A stretch of DNA of 64,000 nucleotides. Origin: an uncultured Clostridia bacterium (lineage in GTDB: Bacteria; Bacillota; Clostridia; Christensenellales; Borkfalkiaceae). The position numbers and the translations under genes were made by a program. The notes beneath the pieces were generated by a model. It was given only the letters and a program-made list of their open reading frames with translations. It made no database searches and had not been told where the DNA came from. The stretch covers positions 132,663 to 196,662 of the forward strand of contig CANRDX010000001.1 in assembly GCA_947629485.1 (NCBI GenBank), read 5' to 3'. Shown here piece after piece: positions 32,302-43,258 of the stretch (the stretch's first letter is position 1; each line of letters begins with the position of its first letter).

Positions 32302-32774
32302 TTTTAATTTTACGAATCGCGTATAGGTTCACAAATTTTGTTTTGCGAGCGGGTTCCCGTGTCATTCCGAAACCCCGTAGGGGTTGAGAGAATCCCCTTA
32401 TACGAAGTCCATTTTTCGCAAAACAAAATTTCGTGAGGGGTTAAATATCATCATCACTAAGCCGTATCGCCCGCTGGACTATGTTGTCCTCAAAGTCATT
32501 AAGGCAACAGGGCTTGCCAAATTGGGGCGTGCAGCGCAGGGAGACCCTGCTCGCACCGTTATTAGAGAAAGGGGTTCACAAATTTTGTTTTGCTTTGGGG
32601 GATACCGCGTCATTCCGAGGCACGGAGTGCCGAGAGAATCCCCTGATACGAAGTCCGAACTTCGCGGTAGCGCAGGGAGACCCTGCTCGCACAAGGAATA
32701 AAAAGTCCCTCACCACCGCCTGCGGCGGAGCCTCCCCCTATGGGGGGAAGCCATACTACATGACGAGGGAAAAC
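32302..32774. repeat. 473-base gap built of dispersed repeats
   Basis: Direct repeats: GTTCACAAATTTTGTTTTGC at 32327-32346 and 32574-32593, and the 23-base GCGCAGGGAGACCCTGCTCG block at 32534 and 32670 (it contains the palindrome GCAGGGAGACCCTGC). Two elements of the type GTCATTCCGA...GAGAATCCCC...ACGAAGTCC start near 32360 and 32610. A C/G hairpin (CCTCCCCCTATGGGGGGAAG) ends the region. No gene is supported. Confidence 0.75.
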
Positions 32775-33020
32775 TTATTCCGCGATCACCTCGTAGAGGC
32801 TCGTCGCTTCGTCCTTTTTCACCGTCTCTTTGAGGTCGAGCACGCGGAATTTCAGCACGCCCGAGAGGAAGGATACCTCGACGATATCGCCGACTTTCAG
32901 GCGGTAGGAGGGCTTCACCTCTCTTCCGTTCACGGCGATCTTGCCCGCGGAAGCCGCCTCCTGCGCCACGGTGCGGCGCTTTAAGATCCTCGAAACCTTC
33001 AAAAACTTGTCAATTCGCAT
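32775..33020 (-). CDS. rqcP: S4-domain RNA-binding protein RqcP (YabO family)
   Basis: 81 residues, almost entirely one S4 domain: MRIDKFLKVSRILKRRTVAQ, AGKIAVNGREVKPSYRLKVGD, VEVSF. In Bacillus RqcP works with RqcH in adding C-terminal alanine tails to nascent chains on stalled 50S subunits (ribosome quality control). Length and start match the family. GGGGGA precedes the ATG. It is divergent from rpoBC; its usual neighbours (mazG, hup, divIC) are not in view. Confidence 0.9.
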   Translation of the reverse strand: MRIDKFLKVSRILKRRTVAQEAASAGKIAVNGREVKPSYRLKVGDIVEVSFLSGVLKFRVLDLKETVKKDEATSLYEVIAE

Positions 33021-33355
33021 GAGATCCCCCGCTGTATGTTCCCGCCGTGCGATAATTTCGCACTTTTTTTGTCGATTTTGTAAAAATTATTATTTCGCGC
33101 GCAAAACGAGTTGACATCGCCTGCATAAAAAGGTATAATTCCATACTGTATCATTATGTTTAGAATGCGGTTTTGCGCCGTTTTGTCGGATTATGCTTGC
33201 ATTTCCGACGGACGATTTCCCCTATTATACCGTGTTTTTCGGCGTTTGTAAAGGGGCGGAACGCAATTTTCATTCGGACATTTCGGTTTTTATCGATGAA
33301 AAGATATACTCGGTAGACCGTCAAGTGATAACAACAAAAAGGAGTTATTTGACGG
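33021..33355 (+). promoter_or_regulatory. rpoBC upstream region: hairpin, promoter, long leader
   Basis: This 335-base gap holds GTGCGA-TAATT-TCGCAC followed by seven T (33047-33070), a terminator-like hairpin pointing toward rpoB. Next comes a consensus promoter TTGACA (33111-33116), 17 bases, TATAAT (33134-33139). A leader of about 210 bases follows, without an obvious ORF or conserved L10 leader. AAGGAG at 33339-33344 serves rpoB. Short ORFs in the track here lack start signals. Confidence 0.75.
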
Positions 33356-36300
33356 ATGAACTTACCAATCCAAAAGTACGGCAAGATCGAGCGAAGAAAG
33401 TTCGGATCGATCAACGAAGTCATCGACATCCCCAATCTCGTCGAGATCCAGCGGGAGAGCTATGATTCGTTTATCGGCGAGGGGATCTCCGAGATCTTCG
33501 AGGACTATTCGCCCATTACCGACTTTTCCGACCACTTCGAGCTGTATTTTCTCGATCACGAATTCGGGAAAAGCTCCAAGTACGACGAAAAGGAATGCCG
33601 CAACCGCGACGCGACGTACGCTCTCCCGCTTCGGGTGAAGGTGCGCCTTGTCAACAAGGTGAAGGACGAGATCCTCGAACAGGACGTGTTCATGGGGGAT
33701 TTCCCTCTCATGACGGAGAACGGCTCCTTCATCATCAACGGCGCGGAGCGCGTCATCGTCTCCCAGCTCGTCCGCTCGCCCGGCGTGAACAACGTCTCCG
33801 AGACGGACAAGACGGGCAAGCAGATGTACGAGACCACGGTCATTCCGGGCCGCGGCGCATGGCTGGAATTCAAACAGGACGCGCAGGGCGTTCTCTGGGT
33901 GAATGTAGACCGCCGCAGAAAGCTCACCGCAACGGTGCTGCTGCGCGCGCTCGGTTACGGTTCCAACCGCGCGCTCGAAGAGCTGTTCGGCGGGGATAAG
34001 ATGATCGCCGCGACCATCGCCCGCGACGAGAAGGACAACCCGCCCATTCTCTCGGAGTCCGACGGCCTTGTCGCGCTTTACAGAAGGCTGCGCCCCGGCG
34101 AAGTTCCCACCGAAGAATCGGTGCGCCAGCACCTCAACAATTTGTTCTTCGATCCCCGCCGCTACGACGTGGTGAAGGTGGGAAGATACAAGTTCAACAA
34201 GAAGCTCAACCTTGCATATCGTCTCCCCGGCTGCCGCATTGCGGACGACATCGTTCATCCCGAAACGGGCGAGATCCTCGCCGTCAAGGGGGAAGTCATC
34301 TCCGAAGAGCAGGCGCGCGCCATTCAGAATGCGGGCATCGGCTCCGTGTTCGTTCTCATTCAGGATCCCGAACAGGGGGAGATCCGCCACAAGATCATCT
34401 CCAACAACACGGTGGATTTCTCCGCGCTCTCGGAAAAAAATCCGAAGGCGTTCGGGCTTCTCAAAACGATCTATTACCCCAACTTCGTATTTTCCAAAGA
34501 GATCGCCGCCGCCTGCGCGGAAAAATCGGTGGAGGAGGTCGCAGAGCAGTACCTCGATGCGATCAACGCCATCTACTACACGCACGAGACGGCGCCCGAA
34601 GCGGATGAAAAGCAGGAGGAGAAGAAGAACCGCGAGAAGAGGCGGGAGAACCGCATCAAGTTCGTCGCGGCGTGCAAGCTCTTCCACGAACTTCTCAGCC
34701 GTTCCGACGAGACCGACCCCAACGCCCCCGTCGATTTGGAGGCGGAAAAGCGCGTTTTGGGCGTCACGCCCGCCGAAAAGAAGGCGATCAAGCCCCTCGT
34801 CGAAAAACTCAACCATAAGTGCATCACGGTAGACGATATCGTCGCCGCCGTTTCCACCAACCTCGATCTGCGCTACGGGATCGGCACGATCGACGAGATC
34901 GACCATCTCGGCAACCGCCGCGTCCGTTCGGTGGGCGAGCTGCTCCAAAACCAGCTCCGCATCGGCATGTCCCGCCTCGAACGGCTCATCAAAGAGCGCA
35001 TGGCGACGGCAGACCCCATGCAGGTCACGCCGTCCTCTCTGATCAACGTCCGTCCCATCTCGGCGGTGATCCGCGAGTTCTTCGGAAGTTCCCAGCTTTC
35101 GCAGTTCATGGATCAGACCAATCCCATCGCCGAACTCACGCACAAGCGCAAGCTCTCGGCGCTCGGCCCCGGGGGACTCAACCGCGACCGCGCGACGTTT
35201 GAAGTGCGCGACGTTCACCACTCCCACTATGGGCGCATGTGCCCCATTGAAACGCCCGAAGGTCAGAACATCGGTCTTATCTCCTCGCTCGCGACCTTCT
35301 CGAAAGTCAACGAATTCGGCTTCATCATGTCCCCCTACCGCAAGGTGGACAAGGAGACGGGCGTCGTCACGGCGCATGTGGACTATCTCACGGCGGACGA
35401 AGAGGACCGCTACGTCGTCGCGCAGGCGAACGAACCCCTCGACGCAGAGGGCAGATTCGTCAATGCGCGCGTCGGCTGCCGCTACCGCGAACTCATCACC
35501 GAGTTTCCGCGCGAGCGCGTGGATTATATGGATGTCAGCCCCAAGCAGCTCGTCTCCGTTGCGACCGCGCTCATTCCCTTCCTCGAAAACGACGATACCA
35601 ACCGCGCCCTCATGGGCTCGAACATGCAGCGGCAGGCGGTGCCCCTTCTCACGACGGAGCCTTCCATTGTCGCGACGGGCATCGAGGCGGCGATCGCGCG
35701 CGATTCCGGCGTCATCGTCCGCGCGAAGGAAGCGGGCACGGCGACAGCCGTCGCTTCGGACAGGATCGTGATCCGCGAGGACAGCGGTTTTGAACGCGAA
35801 TATACCCTGAAAAAGTTTGAACGTTCCAACCAGGGGACGTGCCTCAATCAGCGCCCCATCATCTCCACGGGAGACAGGGTGGAGAAGGACGAAGTCATTG
35901 CCGACGGTCCTTCCACCTACGGCGGCGAACTTGCCCTCGGCAAGAACATTCTCGTCGGCTTCATGGAATGGGAAGGCTATAACTATGAGGACGCCATCCT
36001 CATCTCCGAAAAGCTCGTGCAGGACGACGTCTTCACCTCCATTCACATCGAGGAATACGAGACGGAAGCGCGCGACACCAAGCTCGGCGAGGAGGAGATC
36101 ACGCGCGATATCCCCAACGTGGGCGACGACGCGCTCAAAGACCTCGACGAAGAAGGGATCGTCCGTATCGGCGCAGAGGTCGGCAGCGGCGATATCCTCG
36201 TCGGCAAGGTCACCCCGAAGGGGGAGACCGAACTCACCCCCGAAGAGCGGCTTCTTCGCGCGATCTTCGGAGAGAAGTCGAGAGAGGTGCGCGATACGTC

Positions 36301-37420
36301 GCTCCGCGTTCCCCACGGAGAGGGCGGTATCGTCGTCGACGTGAAGATCTTCACCCGTGAGAACAAGGACGAACTTTCGCCCGGCGTCAACAAACTCGTG
36401 CGCGTCTACATCGCGCAGAAACGCAAGATACAGGTCGGCGATAAGATGGCGGGCCGCCACGGGAACAAGGGCGTCATCTCCCGCGTGCTGCCGCAGAGCG
36501 ACATGCCCTTCCTTCCCGACGGAACGCCCATCCAGATCCTTCTCAACCCCCTCGGCGTTCCTTCGCGTATGAATATCGGTCAGGTGCTCGAAGTGCACCT
36601 CGGCTATGTCTGCCGCCAGCTCGGTTGGAAGATCGCGACGCCCGTCTTCGACGGCGCGACGGAGCAGGATATCGAAAAGCTCTTCGAGGAGAACAATCTG
36701 CTCGGTCCCGAGGGCAAGGTAGACGGAAAATTCCAGGTGTTCGACGGCAGAACGGGTGAACCGTTTGAAAACAGGGTCACGATCGGTATCATGTACATGA
36801 TCAAGCTCATCCACCTTGTAGACGACAAGATCCATGCCCGTTCCATCGGCCCTTACAGTATGGTCACGCAGCAGCCGCTCGGCGGCAAGGCGCAATTCGG
36901 CGGACAGCGTTTCGGCGAAATGGAAGTCTGGGCGCTCGAAGCCTACGGCGCCGCGCACATCTTGCAGGAGATCCTTACCGTAAAGTCCGACGATATCGTC
37001 GGCAGGGTCAAGACGTACGAGAGCATCGTCAAAGGCAACAATATCTCCGAACCGGGGATCCCCGAGGCGTTCAAAGTGCTCCTCAAAGAACTTCAATCGC
37101 TCGCGCTCGACGTCAAAGTACTCACCGAGAACAACGAAGAGCTCATCATCCGCGAGTTCGAGGACGACGACAGGGACGAACCCCGCCGTGCGGAGCCTCA
37201 ACAGCCCGCGGAGCAGGATTTCGACCTCGGTCTCGAAGACGAAGGCGAGGAGATCGAGGGCATCGGCTCCATCTTCGACGAAGCGGGCGAGGACGAGGAT
37301 TTCGTCTCGGACGACCTGTTCGGCGGCGAGAGCGAGGAGGACGACCTCTCCGACGTGGAGGAGGACTTCTCCTTCGGCGATCTGTTCTCGGACGACGATG
37401 AAGAGGACGACAAGGAATAA
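33356..37420 (+). CDS. rpoB: RNA polymerase subunit beta
   Basis: 1354 residues, about 160 longer than Bacillus RpoB. The catalytic core is canonical ([36 protein letters not shown]). The rifampicin pocket [29 protein letters not shown] keeps the Asp, His and Ser positions associated with sensitivity; one RR position is RK. Extra length comes from a charged insertion near residues 360-490 ([34 protein letters not shown]) and an 85-residue acidic C-terminal tail ([21 protein letters not shown]). rpoC follows 14 bases later. The ribosomal genes rplKAJL that normally precede rpoB are not here. Confidence 0.98.
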   Translation: MNLPIQKYGKIERRKFGSINEVIDIPNLVEIQRESYDSFIGEGISEIFEDYSPITDFSDHFELYFLDHEFGKSSKYDEKECRNRDATYALPLRVKVRLVNKVKDEILEQDVFMGDFPLMTENGSFIINGAERVIVSQLVRSPGVNNVSETDKTGKQMYETTVIPGRGAWLEFKQDAQGVLWVNVDRRRKLTATVLLRALGYGSNRALEELFGGDKMIAATIARDEKDNPPILSESDGLVALYRRLRPGEVPTEESVRQHLNNLFFDPRRYDVVKVGRYKFNKKLNLAYRLPGCRIADDIVHPETGEILAVKGEVISEEQARAIQNAGIGSVFVLIQDPEQGEIRHKIISNNTVDFSALSEKNPKAFGLLKTIYYPNFVFSKEIAAACAEKSVEEVAEQYLDAINAIYYTHETAPEADEKQEEKKNREKRRENRIKFVAACKLFHELLSRSDETDPNAPVDLEAEKRVLGVTPAEKKAIKPLVEKLNHKCITVDDIVAAVSTNLDLRYGIGTIDEIDHLGNRRVRSVGELLQNQLRIGMSRLERLIKERMATADPMQVTPSSLINVRPISAVIREFFGSSQLSQFMDQTNPIAELTHKRKLSALGPGGLNRDRATFEVRDVHHSHYGRMCPIETPEGQNIGLISSLATFSKVNEFGFIMSPYRKVDKETGVVTAHVDYLTADEEDRYVVAQANEPLDAEGRFVNARVGCRYRELITEFPRERVDYMDVSPKQLVSVATALIPFLENDDTNRALMGSNMQRQAVPLLTTEPSIVATGIEAAIARDSGVIVRAKEAGTATAVASDRIVIREDSGFEREYTLKKFERSNQGTCLNQRPIISTGDRVEKDEVIADGPSTYGGELALGKNILVGFMEWEGYNYEDAILISEKLVQDDVFTSIHIEEYETEARDTKLGEEEITRDIPNVGDDALKDLDEEGIVRIGAEVGSGDILVGKVTPKGETELTPEERLLRAIFGEKSREVRDTSLRVPHGEGGIVVDVKIFTRENKDELSPGVNKLVRVYIAQKRKIQVGDKMAGRHGNKGVISRVLPQSDMPFLPDGTPIQILLNPLGVPSRMNIGQVLEVHLGYVCRQLGWKIATPVFDGATEQDIEKLFEENNLLGPEGKVDGKFQVFDGRTGEPFENRVTIGIMYMIKLIHLVDDKIHARSIGPYSMVTQQPLGGKAQFGGQRFGEMEVWALEAYGAAHILQEILTVKSDDIVGRVKTYESIVKGNNISEPGIPEAFKVLLKELQSLALDVKVLTENNEELIIREFEDDDRDEPRRAEPQQPAEQDFDLGLEDEGEEIEGIGSIFDEAGEDEDFVSDDLFGGESEEDDLSDVEEDFSFGDLFSDDDEEDDKE

Positions 37421-37434
37421 GGGAGGAAGATGAT

Positions 37435-40400
37435 ATGTACGAATTAAACGATTTCAATTCTATTCAAATCAGTATCGCGTCCCCCGAGAAGATCAGGGAA
37501 TGGTCGTACGGCGAAGTCACGAAGCCCGAGACCATCAACTACCGCACCCAAAAACCCGAACGCGACGGACTCTTCTGCGAAAAGATCTTCGGCCCGACGA
37601 AGGATTGGGAGTGCCATTGCGGAAAATACAAGCGTATTCGCTATAAAGGGATCATCTGCGAGAAGTGCGGCGTGGAAGTCACCCGCGCCAAAGTGAGAAG
37701 AGAGCGCATGGGGCACATCGAATTGGCGGCGCCCGTGTCGCACATCTGGTACTTCCGCGGCGTTCCCTCCAAGATCGGTCTTCTCCTCGACATGGGCCCC
37801 AAGCCGCTCGAACAGGTCATCTATTTCGCGGCGTACGTCGTTCTCGATCCGGGCACGACGGGGCTGGAATACAAGCAGGTCATCAACGATAAGCAACTCC
37901 GCGAGATCGAAGAGACGATGGGCACCAAGACGGGGCTGAAAGTGGGCATGGGCGCGGAGGCGATCCGCGAACTGCTCATGGCGGTCGATCTCGACAAAGA
38001 GAGCGAGGAGTGCAAGCGCATCATCGAGAACAACCCGACGGGCGCGAAGCGCGTGAAGGCGATCAAGCGCATCGAGATCATCGAGGCGTTCAGAAAGAGC
38101 GGCAACCGCCCCGAGTGGATGGTGCTCACCGTTCTTCCCGTGATCCCGCCCGATTTAAGACCTATGGTTCAGCTCGACGGCGGCAGATTCGCGACGAGCG
38201 ACCTCAACGATCTCTATCGCCGCGTCATCAACAGAAACAACCGCTTGAAGCGCATGATCGAGCTTGGCGCGCCCGAGATGATCGTGAAGAACGAAAAGCG
38301 CATGTTGCAGGAGGCGGTGGACGCCCTCATCGACAACGGCAGAAGGGGCAAGCCCCTCATCGGTCCCTCCAACCGCGAGCTGAAATCGCTCTCCGGGCTG
38401 CTCAGGGGCAAGCAGGGCAGATTCAGACAGAACCTTCTCGGCAAGCGCGTCGACTATTCGGGCCGTTCGGTCATCGTCGTCGGCCCCGAACTGAAAATCT
38501 ATCAGTGCGGCCTTCCCAAAGAAATGGCGATCGAGCTGTTCAAGCCCTTCGTGATGAAGCGCCTCGTCGAGACGGGGAAGAGCCACAACATCAAGAGCGC
38601 GAAGCGCACCGTGGAAAAGGGGAAGGACTTCGTTTGGGACGTCCTCGAAGAGGTCATCAAAGAGCACCCCGTGCTCCTGAACCGTGCGCCCACCCTGCAC
38701 CGTCTCTCCATTCAGGCGTTTGAGCCGATCCTCATCGAGGGAAGAGCCATCAAGATCTCCCCGCTCGTCTGCGGTCCCTTCAATGCGGACTTCGACGGCG
38801 ACCAGATGGCCGTTCACCTTCCGCTCTCCATCGAAGCGCAGGCGGAAGCGAGATTTTTGATGCTCTCCGCGAACAATATCTTAAAGCTCGCCGACGGAAA
38901 GTCCGTCATGTCCCCGACGCAGGATATGATCATCGGCGCCTACTACCTCACCATTCTCAGAAGAGAAGAGGGCAAGAAGTACGACGCGCTCTGCCGCCCC
39001 TCGGAGGACGGCGAGGTCTATGTCCCGCCCGTATATTGCTCGTTCGACGAGGCGCTCATGAGCTATCAGCTCAAAAACGTGCACTGTCAGGACGAGATCT
39101 ATGTCCGCCGCACCGTGGAGCTTCCCGCGGGCAAGTTCGACGATCTCGAACTTCCCTATGAGAAATTCTTCGGCGGCGAAGTCGCCAACAACGGCATCCG
39201 CGGCAGAGTGATCGCGTTCAGGAACGAATCGACGGGTACCGTGTCCGTGACGGGCACGATCAAAACGACGGTCGGCAGGATCATCTACAACGACGGGATG
39301 CCGCAGGATCTCGACTTCGTGAAGCGCAATGCCCCCGAGGACTACCTCAAATTGGAGCTTTCCACCGAATTTATCGGCAACGCCCGCGCGATCGGCAAGA
39401 AACATCTCTCCCGCATCGTCGAGGCATGCTTCAAGACGGGCTATGCGCCCAAAGCGTCCGCCGTGCTCGACGCGATCAAGGAACGCGGCTATAAGTATTC
39501 CACGATCGCGGCGCTCACGACTTCCGTCTTCGATATGAAGATCCCCGAAGAGAAGGACGAGATCGTCCGCGAGGCGGAGGAACAGGTCGCCAAGATCTCC
39601 AAGAAGTTCGCGCGCGGTCTATTAAAAGAAGAGGAACGCTACCACGCCGTGATCGGCGTATGGGACGACGCGACCGACCAAGTTGCGGGGCTGCTCAAAG
39701 AGCAGGGCGCGAACGACAAGTTCAACCCCATTTGGATGATGGCGGATTCGGGCGCCCGCGGCTCCATCGACCAGATCAAGCAGCTCTCGGGCATGCGCGG
39801 CCTCATGGTCAACCCGCAGGGAAAGAAGATCGAAGTTCCCGTCAAGAGCTGTTTCAGAAACGGACTCTCCGTTCTCGAATACTTCATCTCCTCGCACGGC
39901 GGCAGAAAGGGTCTTGCCGATACCGCCTTGAAGACGGCGGACTCGGGCTATCTCACCCGCCGTTTGGTCGACGTCTCGCAAGACGTCATCGTGCGCGAAG
40001 AGGATTGCTCGGCGGGCAGACGTCCCCGCGGCACCAAGCTCCGCGCTATCTACGGGCAGAACGGCGAGCTGATCGAGAGCCTCGAAGACAGATTGATCGG
40101 CAGATTTGCGGCGGAGGATCTCACGGATAACGACGGCAATGTGATCGTTCCCTGCAACGAGATGATCACCGAGGCAAACGCCAAGAAGCTCGCGTCCATC
40201 GAGAAGTACGTAAGCGGCGGCGTCAACATCCGCTCCATCTTCAACTGCAACACCCGCTTCGGCGTCTGCGCGAAGTGCTACGGCAAGAACATGGCGACGA
40301 CCCTTCCCATCAAAGTGGGCGAAGCGGTGGGCGTCATCGCGGCGCAGTCCATCGGCGAACCCGGTACCCAGCTCACCATGCGTACCTTCCACACGGGCGG

Positions 40401-41190
40401 CATTGCGGCGACGGGCGACATCACGCAGGGTCTTCCCCGCGTCGAGGAACTCTTCGAAGCGCGCCGTCCGAAGGGCGTTGCGACGATCTGCGAATTCGCG
40501 GGCGTCGTCACGGTGGACGATACCGACAATTTGAAGCATGTGATCGTCTCCGACCGCGACACGGGCGAACGGCTCAAAGATTACGAGCTTCCCTTCAACG
40601 CCGAGCTGAAAGTCAAGACGGGCGACGTCGTCGAACCCGGCGTACAGCTCAATACGGGTTCCGTCAACCCGCAGGATATCATCCGCGTCAAGGGCGTCAA
40701 GGGCGTGCAGGACTACATTCTCGAACAGGTGCAGTCCGTCTACCGCTCGCAGGGCGTCGATATCAACGACAAGCACGTCGAGATCATCGTCCGCCAGATG
40801 CTTCGCAAAGTGCGCATCGAGAACGCGGGGACGACGGATATGCTCCCCGGCCAGCTCGTGGATATGTTCACCTTTGAGGAACAGAACGAGAAGACGATCC
40901 TCTCGGGCGGGGTTCCCGCAACGGCGAAGCGCGTGCTGCTCGGGATCACGAAGGCGGCGCTCGCGACCGATTCCTTCCTCTCCGCCGCTTCCTTCCAGGA
41001 GACCTCCCGCGTGCTCACGGAGGCTGCGATCTGCACCAAGCGCGATCCCCTCATCGGGCTGAAAGAGAACGTCATCATCGGCAAACTCATTCCCGCGGGA
41101 ACGGGCATGAAGGAATACAAGAACGTTTCCGTGCTCCCCGTCTCGGGCTATCGCGAGGCGGCGCAGGAGACGGCGGTCACCGAAGATTGA
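37435..41190 (+). CDS. rpoC: RNA polymerase subunit beta'
   Basis: 1251 residues. N-terminal zinc finger [20 protein letters not shown], clamp and rudder segments, active-site motif [12 protein letters not shown] with the three Mg-binding Asp, trigger-loop region [16 protein letters not shown], and a second zinc site ([13 protein letters not shown]). It completes the RNAP core with RpoB. GGAGGAAG precedes the ATG. The operon ends at a strong terminator. Confidence 0.98.
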   Translation: MYELNDFNSIQISIASPEKIREWSYGEVTKPETINYRTQKPERDGLFCEKIFGPTKDWECHCGKYKRIRYKGIICEKCGVEVTRAKVRRERMGHIELAAPVSHIWYFRGVPSKIGLLLDMGPKPLEQVIYFAAYVVLDPGTTGLEYKQVINDKQLREIEETMGTKTGLKVGMGAEAIRELLMAVDLDKESEECKRIIENNPTGAKRVKAIKRIEIIEAFRKSGNRPEWMVLTVLPVIPPDLRPMVQLDGGRFATSDLNDLYRRVINRNNRLKRMIELGAPEMIVKNEKRMLQEAVDALIDNGRRGKPLIGPSNRELKSLSGLLRGKQGRFRQNLLGKRVDYSGRSVIVVGPELKIYQCGLPKEMAIELFKPFVMKRLVETGKSHNIKSAKRTVEKGKDFVWDVLEEVIKEHPVLLNRAPTLHRLSIQAFEPILIEGRAIKISPLVCGPFNADFDGDQMAVHLPLSIEAQAEARFLMLSANNILKLADGKSVMSPTQDMIIGAYYLTILRREEGKKYDALCRPSEDGEVYVPPVYCSFDEALMSYQLKNVHCQDEIYVRRTVELPAGKFDDLELPYEKFFGGEVANNGIRGRVIAFRNESTGTVSVTGTIKTTVGRIIYNDGMPQDLDFVKRNAPEDYLKLELSTEFIGNARAIGKKHLSRIVEACFKTGYAPKASAVLDAIKERGYKYSTIAALTTSVFDMKIPEEKDEIVREAEEQVAKISKKFARGLLKEEERYHAVIGVWDDATDQVAGLLKEQGANDKFNPIWMMADSGARGSIDQIKQLSGMRGLMVNPQGKKIEVPVKSCFRNGLSVLEYFISSHGGRKGLADTALKTADSGYLTRRLVDVSQDVIVREEDCSAGRRPRGTKLRAIYGQNGELIESLEDRLIGRFAAEDLTDNDGNVIVPCNEMITEANAKKLASIEKYVSGGVNIRSIFNCNTRFGVCAKCYGKNMATTLPIKVGEAVGVIAAQSIGEPGTQLTMRTFHTGGIAATGDITQGLPRVEELFEARRPKGVATICEFAGVVTVDDTDNLKHVIVSDRDTGERLKDYELPFNAELKVKTGDVVEPGVQLNTGSVNPQDIIRVKGVKGVQDYILEQVQSVYRSQGVDINDKHVEIIVRQMLRKVRIENAGTTDMLPGQLVDMFTFEEQNEKTILSGGVPATAKRVLLGITKAALATDSFLSAASFQETSRVLTEAAICTKRDPLIGLKENVIIGKLIPAGTGMKEYKNVSVLPVSGYREAAQETAVTED

Positions 41191-41208
41191 TGGCTGTAAA
41201 AAGAACCG

Positions 41209-41236
41209 AAGGGCGGCAGAAATGCCGCCCTTTTCC
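41209..41236 (+). terminator. Intrinsic terminator after rpoC
   Basis: Perfect 10-bp stem AAGGGCGGCA / TGCCGCCCTT with GAAA tetraloop, then TTCC. Confidence 0.92.
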
Positions 41237-41347
41237 GTAGAATGGGCTTGCTCCCAAAAAAATTTCCGAAAATTTTTTATTTTTTCCAACAAAATTGCGG
41301 ATACCGTTGTTATATAAGTGTAAGGACAAAATCAGGAGGACACATTC

Positions 41348-42649
41348 ATGAAAAAAAGATATCGTTTTTTGGCAGTACTCGCACTCGCAGGCCTCGTTTC
41401 CGTTCCGCTCGCCGCATGCGACTTCGGCGGCAACGGCGGCAACAAAGGGGACGGCAGCGATCATAAGACGGAAGCCACCGAGATCGGCACGTACACGGGT
41501 ATCGCGAGCACCGAATCCATCTACGGCGTCGGCGCAGTGACGACGACAGAGCTTCTCGCAGAGACGGTCACGCCCACCGCTCCCGAGTCCGGTCCCATCA
41601 CTTCCACTCCAGGTGAGAGCAACCCCGATGCAGGCAACCCCGGCGAAAGCAACCCTGGTGAAAGCAACCCTGGTGAAACGACCCCTGTGGATCCCGATCC
41701 TTCGCAAACTCCCGACTACGGCCTTCCCGATGTCGGCGACAACCAGATCGGCGACGTGCAGGATGCGGCACAGGATTTCAACACCTACTTCAACATGCTG
41801 GATAGCTTCCTCGACAAGGCCGCGACCAAGACGGTCGTCGAGAAGAACGTCTCCGAGGACCCCATGCTCGCAGGCTACGAGCTGAAGCTCACCATCACCG
41901 GCAAGAATGCCGCGGGCGAAGATGATGTACACATCGTCTACTATACCGAGACGGCGGGCGAGACGCAGAGCTATTCCACAGGAGACAAAGTACACCACAA
42001 CGCCCGTGAACGTGACGACGATGACGATCGTTGGGATTATGACGACGATGACGACGAAGTGACGACGGTCACCGAGACGACCTACACCCTTGATGGAGCC
42101 GTCTATATGGGTAAAGACGAGGCTGGCAGTGATGTCTACTACTTCATGACGGGCACCCGCACCGAACGCTCAGTCACCAAAGTAGAGGGAAGAGAAGAGG
42201 AGACGAAAGAGGAGAGTATCCTCAGGATGACGGCATTCGCCGACGAGCTTGACATGGCAAACCGCGTGGAGCTGAACAACGTTCAAACGACGGAATCGGA
42301 GACAGAACACAATTTCACCGAGACGGAGACCGAGAGCCTCTACACCTACTCCGTCTACAAGGACGGCAAGCTCCTCGAATCCACGCAGGTGAAATTTGAG
42401 ACGGAGGAAGAACACGGCAAAGTGGAAGCCGAGTACACCGTTCGCTTCCTCAGCGGTGCCTCCCGCGGCACCTATGAGATTGAGCGCGAGACGAAGGGAA
42501 CTTCCACCTGGATCTCCGTAAAATACAGCATCGACGGAAAGTCCGGCAAGTTCGTGATCGTCGAAAACGCCGACGGCACCTACACCTACAAGTTCTCCAA
42601 GAACAGCACGCAGGATAAGAACTTCTCCAACTTCCGCTTCGACGACTGA
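41348..42649 (+). CDS. Asp/Glu-rich lipoprotein
   Basis: 433 residues. Lipobox LAAC at about residue 24 marks a surface lipoprotein. After it come a Gly/Asn-rich linker, a Pro/Gly/Glu/Asn repeat (GESNPGESNPGETTP), and a predicted beta-rich domain interrupted by acidic clusters (RERDDDDDRWDYDDDDDE). The rest is Thr/Glu-rich antiparallel sequence (TETETESLYTYSVYKDGK). No catalytic motif seen. CAGGAGGA precedes the ATG. The poly-Asp clusters resemble the Asp tail of the RsgI-like protein two genes downstream, suggesting a shared function, perhaps cation binding (inference). Confidence 0.75.
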   Translation: MKKRYRFLAVLALAGLVSVPLAACDFGGNGGNKGDGSDHKTEATEIGTYTGIASTESIYGVGAVTTTELLAETVTPTAPESGPITSTPGESNPDAGNPGESNPGESNPGETTPVDPDPSQTPDYGLPDVGDNQIGDVQDAAQDFNTYFNMLDSFLDKAATKTVVEKNVSEDPMLAGYELKLTITGKNAAGEDDVHIVYYTETAGETQSYSTGDKVHHNARERDDDDDRWDYDDDDDEVTTVTETTYTLDGAVYMGKDEAGSDVYYFMTGTRTERSVTKVEGREEETKEESILRMTAFADELDMANRVELNNVQTTESETEHNFTETETESLYTYSVYKDGKLLESTQVKFETEEEHGKVEAEYTVRFLSGASRGTYEIERETKGTSTWISVKYSIDGKSGKFVIVENADGTYTYKFSKNSTQDKNFSNFRFDD

Positions 42650-42681
42650 TCGCCGCGCATGAGAAACATCGAGACAGAAAC

Positions 42682-42710
42682 TTGACATCGGCCGCCCTCC
42701 GTGCTATCAT
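42682..42710 (+). promoter_or_regulatory. Promoter of the ECF sigma/RsgI-like operon
   Basis: TTGACA and TATCAT with a 17-base spacer, a sigma-A-type promoter; CGGAGG follows at 42726. Confidence 0.8.
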
Positions 42711-42739
42711 AGTGTGCGAAACGTACGGAGGCGGTCACT

Positions 42740-43258
42740 ATGACGCTGGATGAACATCTGAAAGAATTTGCCGAGGGGAACGATTCGAATTTCGGATCGT
42801 TCTACCTCGCGACCAAAAAGGCTGTCTACCACATTGCGCTCGGCGTCTTGCGCGACCGCGCCCTCGCCGAGGACGTGATGCAAAACACCTACATGAAGGT
42901 GCTGGCGAACGCGTCGGGCTATCGCGCAGGGACGAACGCGGCGGCATGGATCGCCCGCATCGCCAAGAACGAGGCGCTCAACGTCAAAAAACGCCGCATG
43001 CGCGAAGCTCCCGTCGACGAGCGGGAACAGGAACATCTCTTCGGCACAGCACAGCCCGACGACTACGGGCTGATGACCGACGTTGCGCGGCGCGTTCTCT
43101 CCGAGGACGAGTTCACGGTGCTCATGCTGGCGGCGGCGGACGGCTACAAACGGCGGGAGATCGCGGCAATGCTCAAAATGCCCCTTCCCACCGTCACATG
43201 GAAATATCATCAGGCGCTCGCCAAAATGCGGCGCGCACTGGAAGGAGGGAAGGCATGA
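42740..43258 (+). CDS. ECF-type RNA polymerase sigma factor
   Basis: 172 residues. Region 2 (FGSFYLATKKAVYHIALGVL; EDVMQNTYMKVLANA) and region 4 (DEFTVLMLAAADGYKRREIAAMLKMPLPTVTWKYHQALAKMR) of sigma-70 are present, with no region 3, as in ECF factors. The start has GGAGG upstream. The stop overlaps the start of the RsgI-like partner (ATGA). The promoter shows no obvious autoregulatory ECF motif. It probably controls nearby envelope genes, by analogy with SigI/RsgI-type pairs. Confidence 0.92.
   Translation: MTLDEHLKEFAEGNDSNFGSFYLATKKAVYHIALGVLRDRALAEDVMQNTYMKVLANASGYRAGTNAAAWIARIAKNEALNVKKRRMREAPVDEREQEHLFGTAQPDDYGLMTDVARRVLSEDEFTVLMLAAADGYKRREIAAMLKMPLPTVTWKYHQALAKMRRALEGGKA

Noticed and set aside
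33362-37201. 1279-codon ORF on the minus strand opposite rpoB, and similar long antisense ORFs under clpC, rpoC and the surface genes
   Set aside because: High GC codon structure produces long open antisense frames. These have no start signals and no recognisable domains, and the plus-strand frames are unmistakable genes.
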